From the NCBI RefSeq assembly GCF_017894365.1, contig NZ_CP059467.1, positions 620,001-684,000 of the forward strand: DNA of 64,000 nt, given 5' to 3'. Shown piece after piece: positions 45,195-56,214 of the stretch; within the stretch, counting starts at the first letter, position 1; the number at the start of each line of letters is the position of its first letter. The notes below the pieces were generated by a model. It searched no databases. It had not been told where the DNA came from and saw only the letters and a list, made by a program, of their open reading frames with translations. This DNA is from Aromatoleum bremense (GTDB lineage Bacteria > Pseudomonadota > Gammaproteobacteria > Burkholderiales > Rhodocyclaceae). The position numbers and the translations under genes were made by a program.

Positions 45195-46309
45195 ATGTCT
45201 CACCTTGAACTCGCCGACATCGACCTCGCCTACGGCGGTCAGCGCGTCGTCCGCAAGCTCTCCTTGCGCCTTGAAAAGGGTAGCATCGGATGCCTGCTGG
45301 GGCCGTCCGGCTGCGGCAAAACCACGGTGCTGCGGTGCATCGCCGGCTTCGAACCGGTTGCCGCGGGCGAGATCCGGCTCGACGGCGTGGTCGTCAGCGG
45401 CAGTGGTCGCCACCTGCCCCCCGAGCGTCGCCGGATCGGCATGGTGTTCCAGGACTACGCGTTGTTCCCCCACCTCTCGGTCGCGGAAAACATCGCGTTC
45501 GGCCTGCGCGACATGGACAAGACGCAGCGGCGCGAGCGCGTCGACGAACTGCTCCGCATCGTCGGCCTCGACCACCAGGGGCACAAGTACCCGCATGAAA
45601 TGTCCGGCGGCCAGCAGCAGCGCGTGGCCCTGGCGCGCGCACTGGCTCCGCGCCCGAGCCTGTTGCTGCTCGACGAACCGTTCTCGAATCTCGACGTGGA
45701 ACTGCGCGAGCGCTTGTCGCACGAAGTGCGCGACATCATCAAGGCGACACGCACCACCGCGATCCTCGTGACGCATGACCAGAACGAAGCTTTCGCGGTC
45801 GCCGACGAGATCGGCATCATGAACGAGGGGCGCATCCAGCAATGGGATACGCCGTACAACCTGTACCATCGGCCCGCGAACCGTTTCGTCGCGGACTTCA
45901 TCGGCCAGGGCGTGTTCCTGCCAGGCCTGGTGTTGAACGATCACCAGGTGAAAGTGGAACTCGGCGTCCTGAACAGCGCGATCCCCGTCGAGTGCGGAAT
46001 CGGCTGCGCAAACTGCGACCGCGACTGCACGGTGGAAGTGCTGCTGCGCCCCGACGACATCGTCCATGACGACGCCAGCGCGATGAAGGCCGAAGTCGTG
46101 CACAAGGCGTTCCGCGGGGCAGACATCCTGTATACGTTGCGGCTGTCGAGCGGCGCGCGGGTGTTGTCGCTGGTACCGAGTCATCACAATCACGCGATCG
46201 GCGAAAAAATCGGCATCCGCCTCGATGTCGATCACGTCGTCACGTTCCAGAAAGACTCGCAGGACGCGGTGCACACTCGCCAGGAGCACCGGCTCGTCCA
46301 CGTCGCGGC

Positions 46310-46313
<4 letters not shown>
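45195..46313 (+). CDS. fbpC: Iron(III) ABC transporter ATPase (FbpC-like)
   Basis: The 372-residue protein energises iron uptake. Walker A GPSGCGKT is at 36-43, the signature MSGGQQQR at 136-143 and Walker B LLLLDEP at 156-162, then the H-loop THD. The C-terminal regulatory domain (about 240-372) carries an unusual four-cysteine cluster: Cys267, 271, 274 and 278. The ATG at 45195 begins [15 protein letters not shown] and has only a weak Shine-Dalgarno. It overlaps aat by 4 nt. Confidence 0.93.
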
Positions 46314-47023
<710 letters not shown>

Positions 47024-47033
47024 CGGGTCGAAC

Positions 47034-47774
47034 ATGCAAAAGGACTATCCCTACGCGCTGATCCAGTTTTACGCCACGGCGCCCTACACCTGTTCCTATC
47101 TGCCGGATCGCGTCGCGCGCTCGCAGGTCGCGACGCCCGGCCACCTGATCGATACGCCGGTCTACAGCGAGCTGGTACGCAACGGCTTTCGCCGCAGCGG
47201 CATGTTCACCTACCGCCCGTACTGCGACCACTGCCGCGCCTGCGTGCCGGTCCGGGTCCCGGTCAAGCGCTTCGAGCCCGACCGCAGCCAGCGCCGCGCA
47301 TGGAAAGTGCACCACGATCTGCGCGCCAACGAGCAGCCGCTCGCGTATTCGGAGGAGCATTACGCGCTCTACCAGCGCTACCAGGCGTCGCGCCACGCCG
47401 GTGGCGGAATGGACCAGGACAACCGCGAGCAGTACGCGCACTTTCTGCTGCAGAGTCACGTGGACACCCGCCTCGTGGAATTCCGTGAAGGCGACGCGCT
47501 GCGCATGGTCAGCGTCATCGACCGGCTTACCGACGGCCTGTCGAGCGTGTATACGTTCTACGATCCGGACCAGATGCACGCGAGCTACGGCACCTACGGC
47601 ATCCTGTGGCAGATCGAGGTGTGCCGCCGCCTCAAGCTGCCGTACCTGTATCTCGGCTACTGGATCAAGGAAAGCCGCAAGATGGCTTACAAAGTCCGCT
47701 TCCATCCGCTCGAAGGCCGGCTGCGCGGAGAATGGCGCGACATCGATCCGCTGCGCGATCGCACCTCCGAGTAA
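47034..47774 (+). CDS. bpt: Aspartate/glutamate leucyltransferase (Bpt)
   Basis: Bpt transfers Leu from Leu-tRNA to N-terminal Asp or Glu, completing the bacterial N-degron pathway with Aat. The 246-residue protein has the cysteine-rich N-terminal region [19 protein letters not shown] and the C-terminal [21 protein letters not shown] and YKVRFHPLE motifs. Pairing with aat is common in betaproteobacteria. Confidence 0.95.
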   Translation: MQKDYPYALIQFYATAPYTCSYLPDRVARSQVATPGHLIDTPVYSELVRNGFRRSGMFTYRPYCDHCRACVPVRVPVKRFEPDRSQRRAWKVHHDLRANEQPLAYSEEHYALYQRYQASRHAGGGMDQDNREQYAHFLLQSHVDTRLVEFREGDALRMVSVIDRLTDGLSSVYTFYDPDQMHASYGTYGILWQIEVCRRLKLPYLYLGYWIKESRKMAYKVRFHPLEGRLRGEWRDIDPLRDRTSE

Positions 47775-47837
47775 GAGGACGGCGCAGCGGGCAAAAACCC
47801 TGGAGCGGGGCGGCCTCCAAACCGGTAAAATCCCGCG

Positions 47838-48890
47838 ATGCTCTATGACATCGCCCGCCCACTGCTGTTTTCGCTCGACCCGGAAACTGCCCACGAATTC
47901 TCCCTCGCCGCCCTGCATTTTTTCGGACGCGTCCTGCCCGCCGGAACCCCGGCGGAATCGGACCCGGTCGACGTCATGGGGTTGCGCTTTCCGAACCGCA
48001 TCGGCCTGGCCGCCGGGCTCGACAAGAACGGCGAGGCGATCGACGGCCTCGCGCGCCTTGGCTTCGGTTTCCTCGAGATCGGCACGATCACGCCGCGGCC
48101 CCAGCCCGGCAACCCGCGCCCGCGGATGTTCCGCCTGCCTGAAGTGCGCGGCATCATCAACCGCATGGGTTTCAACAATCACGGCGTCGATGCGCTGGTC
48201 GCGAACGTCAAGGCGGCAAAATACCGGGGCATCCTCGGCATCAACATCGGTAAGAACTTCGACACGCCGATCGAGCGCGCGGCCGACGATTACCTCGCCT
48301 GCCTCGACAAGGTCTACGCGCTGGCAAGCTACGTCACCGTCAATATCTCGTCGCCGAACACGAAAAACCTGCGGCAACTGCAGGGCGAGTCCGAGCTCGA
48401 CGAGCTCCTCGGCCGGCTCAAGGCGCGCCAGCAGCAACTCGCGGATAGGCACGGACGTTATGTGCCGCTGACGCTCAAGATCGCTCCCGATCTCGAGCCG
48501 CCCCAGGTCATCAACATCGCCGACGCGCTGCGCCGCCACCGCATCGACGGCGTGATCGCGACGAACACCACGATCGCGCGCGACAAGGTCCAGGGCGTGC
48601 GCTACGCCGAACAGCAGGGCGGGCTGTCGGGCGCGCCGGTCTTCGAAGCCTCCACCGCGGTCGTCGCTCAGCTCGCCCGAGCGCTCGCCGGCGAACTGCC
48701 GATCATCGCGGCGGGCGGCGTCCTCGACGGGCGCAGCGCCCGCGCGAAGCTCGCCGCCGGAGCGTCGCTGGTGCAGGTGTACAGCGGCCTCATTTACCGC
48801 GGTCCATCCCTCATCGGGGAATGCGTGCGGGCCACGACCGACTTCGCCGATTCCGGCCGCGCCGCCGCATCCGCTTCCTCCGGCGCCTGA
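47838..48890 (+). CDS. pyrD: Dihydroorotate dehydrogenase, quinone-dependent (class 2)
   Basis: PyrD oxidises dihydroorotate to orotate at the inner membrane. The 350-residue protein starts [20 protein letters not shown], the membrane-associating helix of class 2 enzymes. FMN-site and catalytic motifs are [36 protein letters not shown] (catalytic Ser), GVIATNTTI and [18 protein letters not shown] sits only 6 nt before the ATG, with no Shine-Dalgarno. Confidence 0.97.
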   Translation: MLYDIARPLLFSLDPETAHEFSLAALHFFGRVLPAGTPAESDPVDVMGLRFPNRIGLAAGLDKNGEAIDGLARLGFGFLEIGTITPRPQPGNPRPRMFRLPEVRGIINRMGFNNHGVDALVANVKAAKYRGILGINIGKNFDTPIERAADDYLACLDKVYALASYVTVNISSPNTKNLRQLQGESELDELLGRLKARQQQLADRHGRYVPLTLKIAPDLEPPQVINIADALRRHRIDGVIATNTTIARDKVQGVRYAEQQGGLSGAPVFEASTAVVAQLARALAGELPIIAAGGVLDGRSARAKLAAGASLVQVYSGLIYRGPSLIGECVRATTDFADSGRAAASASSGA

Positions 48891-48940
48891 GCGCGCCGCG
48901 GGGCGGCACAAACGGGCATAAGCCTATAACCCGGCCGGGC

Positions 48941-48969
48941 TTGAGCAGCGGACTGATGGCGGCGATAAT
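48941..48969 (+). promoter_or_regulatory. Sigma-70 promoter of the rnf operon
   Basis: TTGAGC (48941-48946), 17-nt spacer, GATAAT (48964-48969); 26 nt to the rnfA ATG. Four and five of six matches to consensus. Confidence 0.55.
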
Positions 48970-48995
48970 CCCGCGATTACACCCGGTACTGGATC

Positions 48996-49580
48996 ATGAG
49001 TAGTTACATCTTTGTCGTCATCGGCGCGGTCCTGGTCAACAATGTCGTTTTCGTCCGCATCCTCGGGCTGTGTCCGTTCATGGGGGTGTCGAAAAAACTC
49101 GAGACGGCGATCGGCATGGGTGCGGCCACGACGTTCGTGCTGACGCTGGGCTCGGGCACGAGCTACCTGATCGACCACTACCTGCTGCAGCCGTACGACC
49201 TGGCCTACCTGCGCACGCTGTCGTTCATCGTCGTGATCGCGGCGATCGTGCAGCTCACCGAACTGGTCATCCAGAAGACGAGTCCGCTGCTGCACCAGGT
49301 GCTAGGGATCTACCTGCCGTTGATCACGACGAACTGCGCGGTGCTCGGCGTCCCGCTGCTGAGCGTCGCGCTCGACTACAACCTGCTGGAGTCGCTGCTG
49401 TTCGGCTTCGGCTCGTCGATCGGATTCACGCTGGCGCTGATCCTCTTTGCCGGCATCCGCGAGCGCCTGGACGGCGCCGACATCCCCGCGCCCTTCAAGG
49501 GAACCGCGATCGCGATGATCACCGCGGGATTCATGAGCCTCGCGTTCATGGGCTTCGCGGGCCTGGACCGGTTCCAGTAA
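48996..49580 (+). CDS. rnfA: RnfA/RsxA, membrane subunit of the Rnf complex
   Basis: The Rnf complex couples ferredoxin and NAD redox to ion movement. RnfA is a six-helix inner-membrane subunit with cysteines that help bind a membrane Fe-S cluster. The 194 residues contain [19 protein letters not shown] and [12 protein letters not shown], both diagnostic. It is the first of six rnf genes. Confidence 0.95.
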   Translation: MSSYIFVVIGAVLVNNVVFVRILGLCPFMGVSKKLETAIGMGAATTFVLTLGSGTSYLIDHYLLQPYDLAYLRTLSFIVVIAAIVQLTELVIQKTSPLLHQVLGIYLPLITTNCAVLGVPLLSVALDYNLLESLLFGFGSSIGFTLALILFAGIRERLDGADIPAPFKGTAIAMITAGFMSLAFMGFAGLDRFQ

Positions 49581-49672
49581 TTGAAAATCAACTCACCCAT
49601 TCCTGACAAGACGCAAGACGCGTCCGGGCGCGAACGTTTACGCTGCTGCGCCTCACTGACCGACATTTCATC

Positions 49673-50224
49673 ATGCTGACCGCCCTCCTCGTCATGACCG
49701 GGATTGCCATCGTGCTCGGCGCAGCACTGGGCTACGCGTCGATCCGCTTCAAGGTCGAAGGCAATCCGCTGGTCGAAAAGATCGATGCGATCCTTCCGCA
49801 GACCCAGTGCGGCCAGTGCGGCTACCCCGGCTGCAAGCCGTATGCGGAGGCGATTTCGAACGGCGAAGCCGACATCAACCAGTGCCCGCCGGGCGGCGAG
49901 GAGGGCATACGCAAGCTCGCCGACCTCCTCGGGCGCGAATTCAAGCCGCTGTCCGAAGAGCATGGCGAGGAAAAACCGAAATCGGTCGCGAGGATCGACG
50001 AGCAACTGTGCATCGGCTGCACGCTGTGCATCCAGGCCTGCCCCGTCGATGCCATCGTCGGCGCCGCGAAGCACATGCATACGGTCGTCTCCGCGCTTTG
50101 CACCGGCTGCGAACTGTGCGTCGCGCCCTGCCCCGTCGACTGCATCGCGATGACGCCCGTCAAGGAAACGCTGGAGACATGGAAATGGAAATACCCGGTG
50201 TTTGAGCTAAGGTCTGCGGCATGA
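49673..50224 (+). CDS. rnfB: RnfB/RsxB, iron-sulfur subunit of the Rnf complex
   Basis: The 183-residue subunit has an N-terminal membrane helix (1-24), a 4Fe-4S domain with [15 protein letters not shown], and two ferredoxin-type clusters: [16 protein letters not shown] and [16 protein letters not shown]. The stop overlaps the rnfC ATG. Confidence 0.96.
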   Translation: MLTALLVMTGIAIVLGAALGYASIRFKVEGNPLVEKIDAILPQTQCGQCGYPGCKPYAEAISNGEADINQCPPGGEEGIRKLADLLGREFKPLSEEHGEEKPKSVARIDEQLCIGCTLCIQACPVDAIVGAAKHMHTVVSALCTGCELCVAPCPVDCIAMTPVKETLETWKWKYPVFELRSAA

Positions 50225-51867
50225 TCGCCCGTCTGTTCAGCTTTCACGGCGGCATCAAGCCGGACTCCCACAAGAACGAGTCCTCATCGCTGCCGATCGC
50301 CGCCGCACCGCTGCCGCCGCGCCTCACGATCCCGCTGCGCCAGAGCGTCCGTTCGGTCGCCCGCTGCCTCGTCGCCCCCGGCCAGCGCGTGCTGAAGGGC
50401 GAACGCATCGGCGCCGGCGAAGGCCCGCTCGGCACCGACGTCCACGCCTCGACGTCGGGCACCGTCGTCGGGCTCGCCCCCTGCGCGATGGCCCATGCGT
50501 CGGGCCTCAACACGCTGGCGGTCATCATCGAACCCGACGGCAAGGACGAATGGATCGAGCGCCGCGCATTCGACCACCATGCCGTCCCGCGCGAAGCCGC
50601 GCTCCGCTACCTGAGCACGTGCGGCATCGTCGGCATGGGCGGCGCGGGTTTTCCGACCCACATCAAGCTCGGCAACGGCCGCGGCATCGAAACTCTGATC
50701 ATCAACGGCGCCGAATGCGAACCGTGGATCACCTGCGATGACCGGCTGATGCGCGAGCGCGCCGCCGAAATCCTTTCCGGCGCGGCGATCCTGCACGAGC
50801 TGATCGGCGCACGCCGCACGCTCGTCGGCATCGAGGACAACAAGCCCGAAGCGATCCGTGCGATGCGCGAAGCCGCAACGGGTTTCCCCGGTCTCGTCGA
50901 CATCGTCGCGATACCGACACGGTATCCCGCGGGCGGAGAAAAACAGCTGATCCGCGTGCTGACCGGCATCGAGATCGCCCATGGCAAGCTCGGCACGGAG
51001 TTCGGCGTGCAGTGTTTCAACGTCGGCACGGCGCAGGCCGTCCACCGCGCGATCCATCATGGCGAACCGCTGGTGTCGCGCGTCGTGACGCTGACCGGCA
51101 ACGTCAGGCATCCGGGCAACTACGAAGTGCTCGTCGGCACACCCGTCGAGACGCTGCTCGCGCTCGCGGCGCCGAAGCCGGACACCGACCGCTATCTGAT
51201 GGGCGGCCCGATGATGGGCATCACCATCGCGGACCTGTCGGTGCCGATCGGCAAGACGAGCAACTGCATCATTGCCGCCTCGCCAGCGCTGTTCCCACCC
51301 CCGCCCCCGGAATTGCCGTGCATCCGCTGCGGCGCCTGCGCGCGCGCCTGCCCGGCAGACCTGCAGCCTTTCGAGCTGTACTGGTTTTCGCGCGCGAAGA
51401 ACGTCGGCAAAGCGCAGGAATATCACCTCTTCGACTGCATCGAATGCGGTTCCTGCGCCTTCGTTTGCCCCTCGCACATTCCGCTCGTCGATTATTTCCG
51501 CTTCTCGAAGAGCGAGATCTGGGCGCGCGAGCGCGAGCTCAAGACGTCCGATCAGGCGCGCGAGCGCTTCGAGTTCCGCAACTACCGGCAGGAGCGGGAA
51601 AAGGAAGAAAAAGCCGCCAAACTCGCGGCGAAAGCCGCCGAGACCCGGGCGAAGCTGACCGGGTCGGCAGCCCCGACCGACGCCGCAACCGGGGACGACC
51701 CGAAAAAGGCCCTCATCGCGGCGGCGCTCGCCCGGGCCAAGCAGCAGGCGGCGGCGATCGAACCCAGGAACACCGACACCCCCCACGCGGGCGTGCCGGG
51801 CGCAAGCCCGGGCATCGCCAGCCGGCGCGAGCAGCCGGACCTGCACGACAGCGACGCAACCTCCTGA
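50221..51867 (+). CDS. rnfC: RnfC/RsxC, NADH- and FMN-binding subunit of the Rnf complex
   Basis: The 548-residue peripheral subunit has the NuoF-like Rossmann part ([13 protein letters not shown] near 138-150 and INGAECEPW), an SLBB-type region, and two 4Fe-4S motifs: [15 protein letters not shown] and [15 protein letters not shown] (about 364-420). A charged Ala/Lys-rich coiled tail (about 440-548) follows. Confidence 0.95.
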   Translation: MIARLFSFHGGIKPDSHKNESSSLPIAAAPLPPRLTIPLRQSVRSVARCLVAPGQRVLKGERIGAGEGPLGTDVHASTSGTVVGLAPCAMAHASGLNTLAVIIEPDGKDEWIERRAFDHHAVPREAALRYLSTCGIVGMGGAGFPTHIKLGNGRGIETLIINGAECEPWITCDDRLMRERAAEILSGAAILHELIGARRTLVGIEDNKPEAIRAMREAATGFPGLVDIVAIPTRYPAGGEKQLIRVLTGIEIAHGKLGTEFGVQCFNVGTAQAVHRAIHHGEPLVSRVVTLTGNVRHPGNYEVLVGTPVETLLALAAPKPDTDRYLMGGPMMGITIADLSVPIGKTSNCIIAASPALFPPPPPELPCIRCGACARACPADLQPFELYWFSRAKNVGKAQEYHLFDCIECGSCAFVCPSHIPLVDYFRFSKSEIWARERELKTSDQARERFEFRNYRQEREKEEKAAKLAAKAAETRAKLTGSAAPTDAATGDDPKKALIAAALARAKQQAAAIEPRNTDTPHAGVPGASPGIASRREQPDLHDSDATS

Positions 51868-51869
51868 AC

Positions 51870-52877
51870 ATGATCCATTCTCCCTACATCCGCAAACCGG
51901 CGAGCGTCCAGAGCGTGATGCTCGCGGTGCTGCTCGCGCTCCTTCCCGGCGTCACCGCCTACGTCATGCAGGTCGCCGCAGTCGTCGTCGTCAACCTGCT
52001 GATCGCGACCGTGACCGCGCTCGTCGCAGAAGCGCTGATCCTCACGCTGCGCAAGCGGCCGATCGCCCCGGCGCTGTCGGACCTGTCGGCCGTCGTCACC
52101 GCATGGCTCGTCGTCCTGTGCTTTCCGCCGATCCTGCCGTGGTGGGTCACGGTGCTCGGCGTGCTGATCGCGATCGTCGCGGTCAAGCATCTCTATGGCG
52201 GGCTCGGCCAGAATCCGTTCAACCCCGCGATGGTCGCGTACTGCGCGATGATCGTCGCGTTCCCGTCGCTGATGTCGCAGTGGCCGCCGGCCGGACAGAT
52301 CGACTTCCAGACGCAGCTCGACCTCGTGCTCGGTGGCGCCCGCCAGCTCGACGCGATCACTGGCGCGACGGCGCTCGACGCGATGCGCACCGGCCTGCGG
52401 ACAAGCGGCGCGAGCGTCGAGAGCGTGCTGCAGCAAAGCGGCACGTTCGGCGCCGTCGGCGGCCGCGGCTGGGAATGGCTGGCACTCGGCTACCTCGCCG
52501 GGGGTCTCTTCATGCTCGCGCGTCGCATCATCACCTGGCATATGCCGGTCGCGTTCATCGCGACGCTCGCCGTCGTGTCGGGCATCTTCTGGCTGGCGGA
52601 ACCGGCGCACTTCGCGCCGCCGCTGTTCCACCTCGCCAGCGGCGGCGCAATGCTTGCTGCATTCTTCATCGTCACCGACCCCGTTTCCGGTGCGACGACG
52701 CCGCGCGGCAAGCTGATCTTCGCCGCCGGCATCGCGGTCATCGCCTACCTCATCCGGGTATTCGGCGCCTTTCCCGAAGGCATCGCGTTTGCCGTGCTGC
52801 TGATGAACCTCTGCGTGCCGCTGATCGACATGAAGACGCAGCCGGCGGTATTCGGCCACCGCGGGAGCCGGCCATGA
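51870..52877 (+). CDS. rnfD: RnfD/RsxD, flavin-binding membrane subunit of the Rnf complex
   Basis: The 335-residue inner-membrane subunit covalently binds FMN on Thr in the motif PVSGATTPRGKL (about 273-284). Roughly nine hydrophobic helices are visible. The start MIHSPYIRKPASVQSVM at 51870 is two bases after the rnfC stop. It overlaps rnfG by 4 nt. Confidence 0.95.
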   Translation: MIHSPYIRKPASVQSVMLAVLLALLPGVTAYVMQVAAVVVVNLLIATVTALVAEALILTLRKRPIAPALSDLSAVVTAWLVVLCFPPILPWWVTVLGVLIAIVAVKHLYGGLGQNPFNPAMVAYCAMIVAFPSLMSQWPPAGQIDFQTQLDLVLGGARQLDAITGATALDAMRTGLRTSGASVESVLQQSGTFGAVGGRGWEWLALGYLAGGLFMLARRIITWHMPVAFIATLAVVSGIFWLAEPAHFAPPLFHLASGGAMLAAFFIVTDPVSGATTPRGKLIFAAGIAVIAYLIRVFGAFPEGIAFAVLLMNLCVPLIDMKTQPAVFGHRGSRP

Positions 52878-53536
52878 GCAACCGCTATACCGCCACCCAT
52901 ACCTCGCTGCGCACTGCCGGCATCATGGTGGTGTTCACGCTCGCCTTCACCGCGATGATGTCGCAGACGTACCGCGTGACCCGCCCGGCGATCGAAGCGT
53001 CCGAGCAGGAGCAGAAGATGCGCCTGATCAACGACGTGCTCCCGCCGGGCAGCTACGACAACACACTCCTCGAGGACTTCGTCGCCGCCGGGCCGACGCC
53101 CGCGCTCGGCCTCGACCGTGGCGGCCGTATCTATCGCGCGCGTCGCGCCGGAGTTCCCGCGGCCCTCGTGTTCGAAGCGGTCGCGCCCGACGGCTACGGG
53201 GGAAAAATCCAGCTCGTCGTTGCGGTCGGCGCGGACGGACGCCTGGGCGGTGTTCGCGTAACCGCCCACAAGGAAACGCCGGGACTCGGCGATTACATCG
53301 ATCCCAGGAAGGATCGCAACAAGACCCGGCCGTGGATCGGTCAATTCGTCGGGATGTCGCTCGCGGACGTTGCGCCCGCGCAGTGGAAGGTCAAGCGCGA
53401 CGGCGGCATCTTCGCATATCGCATCGGCGCGACGATCAGCGCACGCGCAGTGACCAACGCGACAGGGCGAGTCCTCGAATATGCGGCCGAGCACCGCGAT
53501 GCGCTGTTTGCCGCATCTACCGGCAGCGCGATCTGA
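52874..53536 (+). CDS. rnfG: RnfG/RsxG, periplasmic FMN subunit of the Rnf complex
   Basis: The 220-residue subunit has one N-terminal membrane anchor (about 13-32) and a periplasmic FMN domain. The covalent FMN Thr is expected in GATISARAV near 196-204; the residue before Gly is Ile instead of the usual Ser. GLGDYIDPRKDRNK is the conserved family loop. Confidence 0.93.
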   Translation: MSNRYTATHTSLRTAGIMVVFTLAFTAMMSQTYRVTRPAIEASEQEQKMRLINDVLPPGSYDNTLLEDFVAAGPTPALGLDRGGRIYRARRAGVPAALVFEAVAPDGYGGKIQLVVAVGADGRLGGVRVTAHKETPGLGDYIDPRKDRNKTRPWIGQFVGMSLADVAPAQWKVKRDGGIFAYRIGATISARAVTNATGRVLEYAAEHRDALFAASTGSAI

Positions 53537-53546
53537 TGGAAAAAAA

Positions 53547-54245
53547 ATGAATCTCCAGACTTTTCGTGAAAACGCCTGGAATGGCCTGTGGAAGCAGAAC
53601 ACCGGCCTCGTGCAGCTGCTCGGCCTGTGTCCGATCCTCGCGGTCAGCACGAGCATCGTCAATGCGGTGAGTCTCGGGCTCGCGACGGTGTTGGTAATGG
53701 CCGTATCGAACTTCGCGGTCGCGTCGCTGCGCAACTTCATCCCCTACGAGATCCGGATCCCGGTGTTCATCCTGATCATCGCCGCGCTGACGACGGTGGT
53801 CGATCTCGCATTCAACGCCTATCTGCACGACCTCTACCTGGTGCTGGGCATCTTCATTCCGCTGATCGTCACGAACTGCATCGTCCTCGCGCGGGTCGAG
53901 GCCTACGCGGCCAAAAACGACCCGGTGTCGTCCACCGTCGACGGCATCATGATGGGACTCGGGCTGGTGTGGCTGCTCGGCGTGCTCGGCGGCATTCGCG
54001 AACTGGTCGGCAGCGGCACGCTGTTTTCGGGTATCGAGATGCTGATCCCGGGCCTGTCGCCGCTGTCTGTGTTCGGCGACGATTACCCCGGCTTCCTGAT
54101 CGGCGTGCTGCCTCCGGGCGCGTTCTTCACGCTCGGCTGCCTGATCGCGCTATCGAACCGGGTGCGTACGCGCGCGGCAGCCGGCAAGCCCGCACGCGCG
54201 GCGAGCGACGGCGAAGAAGCTGCCCCGGCTTCGGCAGCACCCTGA
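53547..54245 (+). CDS. rnfE: RnfE/RsxE, membrane subunit of the Rnf complex
   Basis: The 232-residue subunit is homologous to RnfA and has six hydrophobic helices. LVQLLGLCPILAVSTSIVNA and FIPLIVTNCIVLARVEAYA contain the membrane cluster cysteines. The hydrophilic tail after about residue 205 is Ala-rich. nth follows after 9 bp, the usual rnfE-nth order. Confidence 0.95.
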   Translation: MNLQTFRENAWNGLWKQNTGLVQLLGLCPILAVSTSIVNAVSLGLATVLVMAVSNFAVASLRNFIPYEIRIPVFILIIAALTTVVDLAFNAYLHDLYLVLGIFIPLIVTNCIVLARVEAYAAKNDPVSSTVDGIMMGLGLVWLLGVLGGIRELVGSGTLFSGIEMLIPGLSPLSVFGDDYPGFLIGVLPPGAFFTLGCLIALSNRVRTRAAAGKPARAASDGEEAAPASAAP

Positions 54246-54254
54246 ACCGGCCGG

Positions 54255-54887
54255 ATGAAACGCGCCGCGATCCGTGAATTTTTCCGCCGCCTGGCTGCGG
54301 CGAATCCAAGCCCGACGACCGAGCTCGAGTACGGGTCGCCATTCCAGCTGCTCGTCGCCGTGGTGCTTTCCGCGCAAGCCACCGACAAGAGCGTGAACCT
54401 GGCGACCCGGGACCTGTACGCCGTCGCCCCGACGCCCGAAGCGATGCTGAGCCTCGGCGAGGAAAACGTTACCGCACACCTCAAGTCGATCGGCCTTTAC
54501 CGCAACAAGGCGAAAAACGTCGTCGCGCTGTCACGGCTACTGCTCGAGCGCCACGGCGGCGAAGTGCCGCGCAGCCGCGAAGCCCTCGAAGCACTGCCCG
54601 GCGTCGGCCGCAAGACCGCCAACGTCGTGCTGAACACGGTGTTCGGTGAACTGGTGATGGCGGTCGACACGCATATTTTCCGCGTCGCCAATCGCACCGG
54701 CCTGGCTCCGGGCAAGGATGTTCTCGCCGTCGAGCAGGCCCTGATGCGTCGGGTGCCGAAGGAATACCTGCACAATGCCCATCACTGGCTGATCCTGCAC
54801 GGCCGCTACGTCTGCACGGCGCGCAAGCCGCGCTGCGGAGATTGCCCGGTACACGACCTGTGCGAGTTCCGCGACAAGACCGTTTAA
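54255..54887 (+). CDS. nth: Endonuclease III (Nth)
   Basis: Nth is a DNA glycosylase/AP lyase removing oxidised pyrimidines. The 210-residue protein has the helix-hairpin-helix with catalytic Lys in LPGVGRKTANVVLN, catalytic Asp in VDTHIFRVANR, and the C-terminal 4Fe-4S ligands C-x6-C-x2-C-x5-C within CTARKPRCGDCPVHDLC. Co-location with rnf is common and may help keep its cluster reduced. Confidence 0.97.
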   Translation: MKRAAIREFFRRLAAANPSPTTELEYGSPFQLLVAVVLSAQATDKSVNLATRDLYAVAPTPEAMLSLGEENVTAHLKSIGLYRNKAKNVVALSRLLLERHGGEVPRSREALEALPGVGRKTANVVLNTVFGELVMAVDTHIFRVANRTGLAPGKDVLAVEQALMRRVPKEYLHNAHHWLILHGRYVCTARKPRCGDCPVHDLCEFRDKTV

Positions 54888-54910
54888 CCCAGAGCCACCG
54901 AGTCCAAAAG

Positions 54911-55351
54911 ATGTTCAATCCCTCACGTGACCAGGTACGCAGCTTCTTCATCGAAAGCTGGCGGAAATACCAGGCAAAGGAAGTGCTGACGCCGCTCGAG
55001 CACATCGCTTCCGACCTCGTGCTCCTGCATCCTGAGTATCAGGCGCTGCTCGAAGACCCCGATTCGCTGTCGCGCGATTTCCTGCCGGAGGACGGACAGA
55101 TCAACCCGTTCCTGCACCTGTCGTTCCACCTCGCGATCGAGGAGCAACTGTCGATCGACCAGCCGCCGGGCCTGCGCGCCGCGTTCGAAGCCTGCCAGCG
55201 CCGGCGCGGCAACCGCCACGATGCGCTCCACGACGTGCTCGAATGCCTCGGCGAAACGCTTTTCGACGCGCAGCGCAACGACACGCAACCGGATGGCCCG
55301 ACTTACGTCTCGTGTGTCTTGCGTCGCGCACGCTCGAACCAGCCGGCATGA
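54911..55351 (+). CDS. DUF1841 family protein
   Basis: The 146-residue protein matches the DUF1841 family of beta- and gammaproteobacteria: MFNPSRDQVRSFFIESWRKY at the start, then NPFLHLSFHLAIEEQLSIDQ and a C-terminal HDVLECLGETLFDAQRN. Function is unknown. The ATG at 54911 is preferred to earlier starts that overlap nth because it matches the family beginning. Confidence 0.88.
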   Translation: MFNPSRDQVRSFFIESWRKYQAKEVLTPLEHIASDLVLLHPEYQALLEDPDSLSRDFLPEDGQINPFLHLSFHLAIEEQLSIDQPPGLRAAFEACQRRRGNRHDALHDVLECLGETLFDAQRNDTQPDGPTYVSCVLRRARSNQPA

Positions 55352-55378
55352 CGGTTGACCGGTGCGGCAGTTCGGGAG

Positions 55379-55705
55379 TCAGCGTTTCTGGTACAGGCCG
55401 GTCTGGCTGGCGAAGTACGCGGCGAGGTCGCCCAGATCCGCAGGCGACAGGTTCTCGACCTGGGCGGCCATGATCGGGTTCTTCCGCCTGCCCGTCTTGT
55501 AGTCGAGCAGCGCCTGGTAGAGATAATCTTCATATTGCCCGCCCAGGCGCGGAAATTCCGGCGACGGACTGTTGCCGTCCGGGCCGTGGCATGCTGCGCA
55601 GACCGTCGACTTTTCCTTGCCCGCGGCAGGATCGCCTGCGTGCGCAGGGAAACCTGCCAGCGCAAGGGCCGCCAGCGCCGGGAGGGTGAAATTTCGCCTC
55701 ATCAT
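55379..55705 (-). CDS. Small periplasmic c-type cytochrome (first of a pair, distal gene)
   Basis: The 108-residue precursor has a signal peptide (to about residue 23), one haem site CAACH (36-40) and a probable axial Met in KNPIMAAQV. It resembles one half of cytochrome c4. It is translationally coupled to the upstream cytochrome gene. Confidence 0.9.
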   Translation of the reverse strand: MMRRNFTLPALAALALAGFPAHAGDPAAGKEKSTVCAACHGPDGNSPSPEFPRLGGQYEDYLYQALLDYKTGRRKNPIMAAQVENLSPADLGDLAAYFASQTGLYQKR

Positions 55706-56034
55706 TGCGTCTCTCCTCCCGCGGCGCTGTAGTAGGCCGCAAGGTCCGCCATGTCCTGCTCCGACAGGCTCGCGGCGATCGCGCGCATCGTCGGATGGCT
55801 ACGTTCGCCGTCGCGATACGCCTGCAGCGCGCGGACGAGGTAAGCCGCATGCTGCCCGCCGAGCTTCGGCACCGGGTAGACATCCGGGAACGCCGTGCGA
55901 TAGCCCGGAATGCCGTGACACCCCATGCACATCGAAGTCTTGGCCTGGGCGGCTTTTGCATCGCCTTCCAGCGCCAACGCGGCGGGTCCACCCAGCGCAA
56001 GACAAGCGGCGATGAGCAAATGTCGTCCGTGCAT
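55702..56034 (-). CDS. Small periplasmic c-type cytochrome (first gene of the pair)
   Basis: The 110-residue precursor has a signal peptide (to about residue 22), haem site CMGCH (36-40) and probable axial Met in SHPTMRAIA. Layout and spacing match the neighbouring cytochrome, so the two likely arose by duplication and may act together like the two domains of cytochrome c4. It diverges from the MoxR gene. Confidence 0.9.
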   Translation of the reverse strand: MHGRHLLIAACLALGGPAALALEGDAKAAQAKTSMCMGCHGIPGYRTAFPDVYPVPKLGGQHAAYLVRALQAYRDGERSHPTMRAIAASLSEQDMADLAAYYSAAGGETQ

Positions 56035-56180
56035 GACGTCTCCTCAATTTATTTTAAGTATGGCTGAAACGGCCGCAAAAAATTCTACGTCGCCTAAAGC
56101 GGAATGCAAATACCTGTCATTCTTCGAAAAACTCCGTAAATCCGTCAATCCGGCAGCCCCTTGCCCGCACAGGCTAGCCC

Positions 56181-56186
56181 TATAAT
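56181..56186 (+). promoter_or_regulatory. Probable -10 element TATAAT of the MoxR operon
   Basis: TATAAT followed by CGG, 28 nt before the ATG at 56215. The -35 is unclear. AGAGGA (about 56201-56206) serves as Shine-Dalgarno. Confidence 0.5.
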
Positions 56187-56214
56187 CGGTCCGGTTTAAT
56201 CAGAGGATTCCCCG

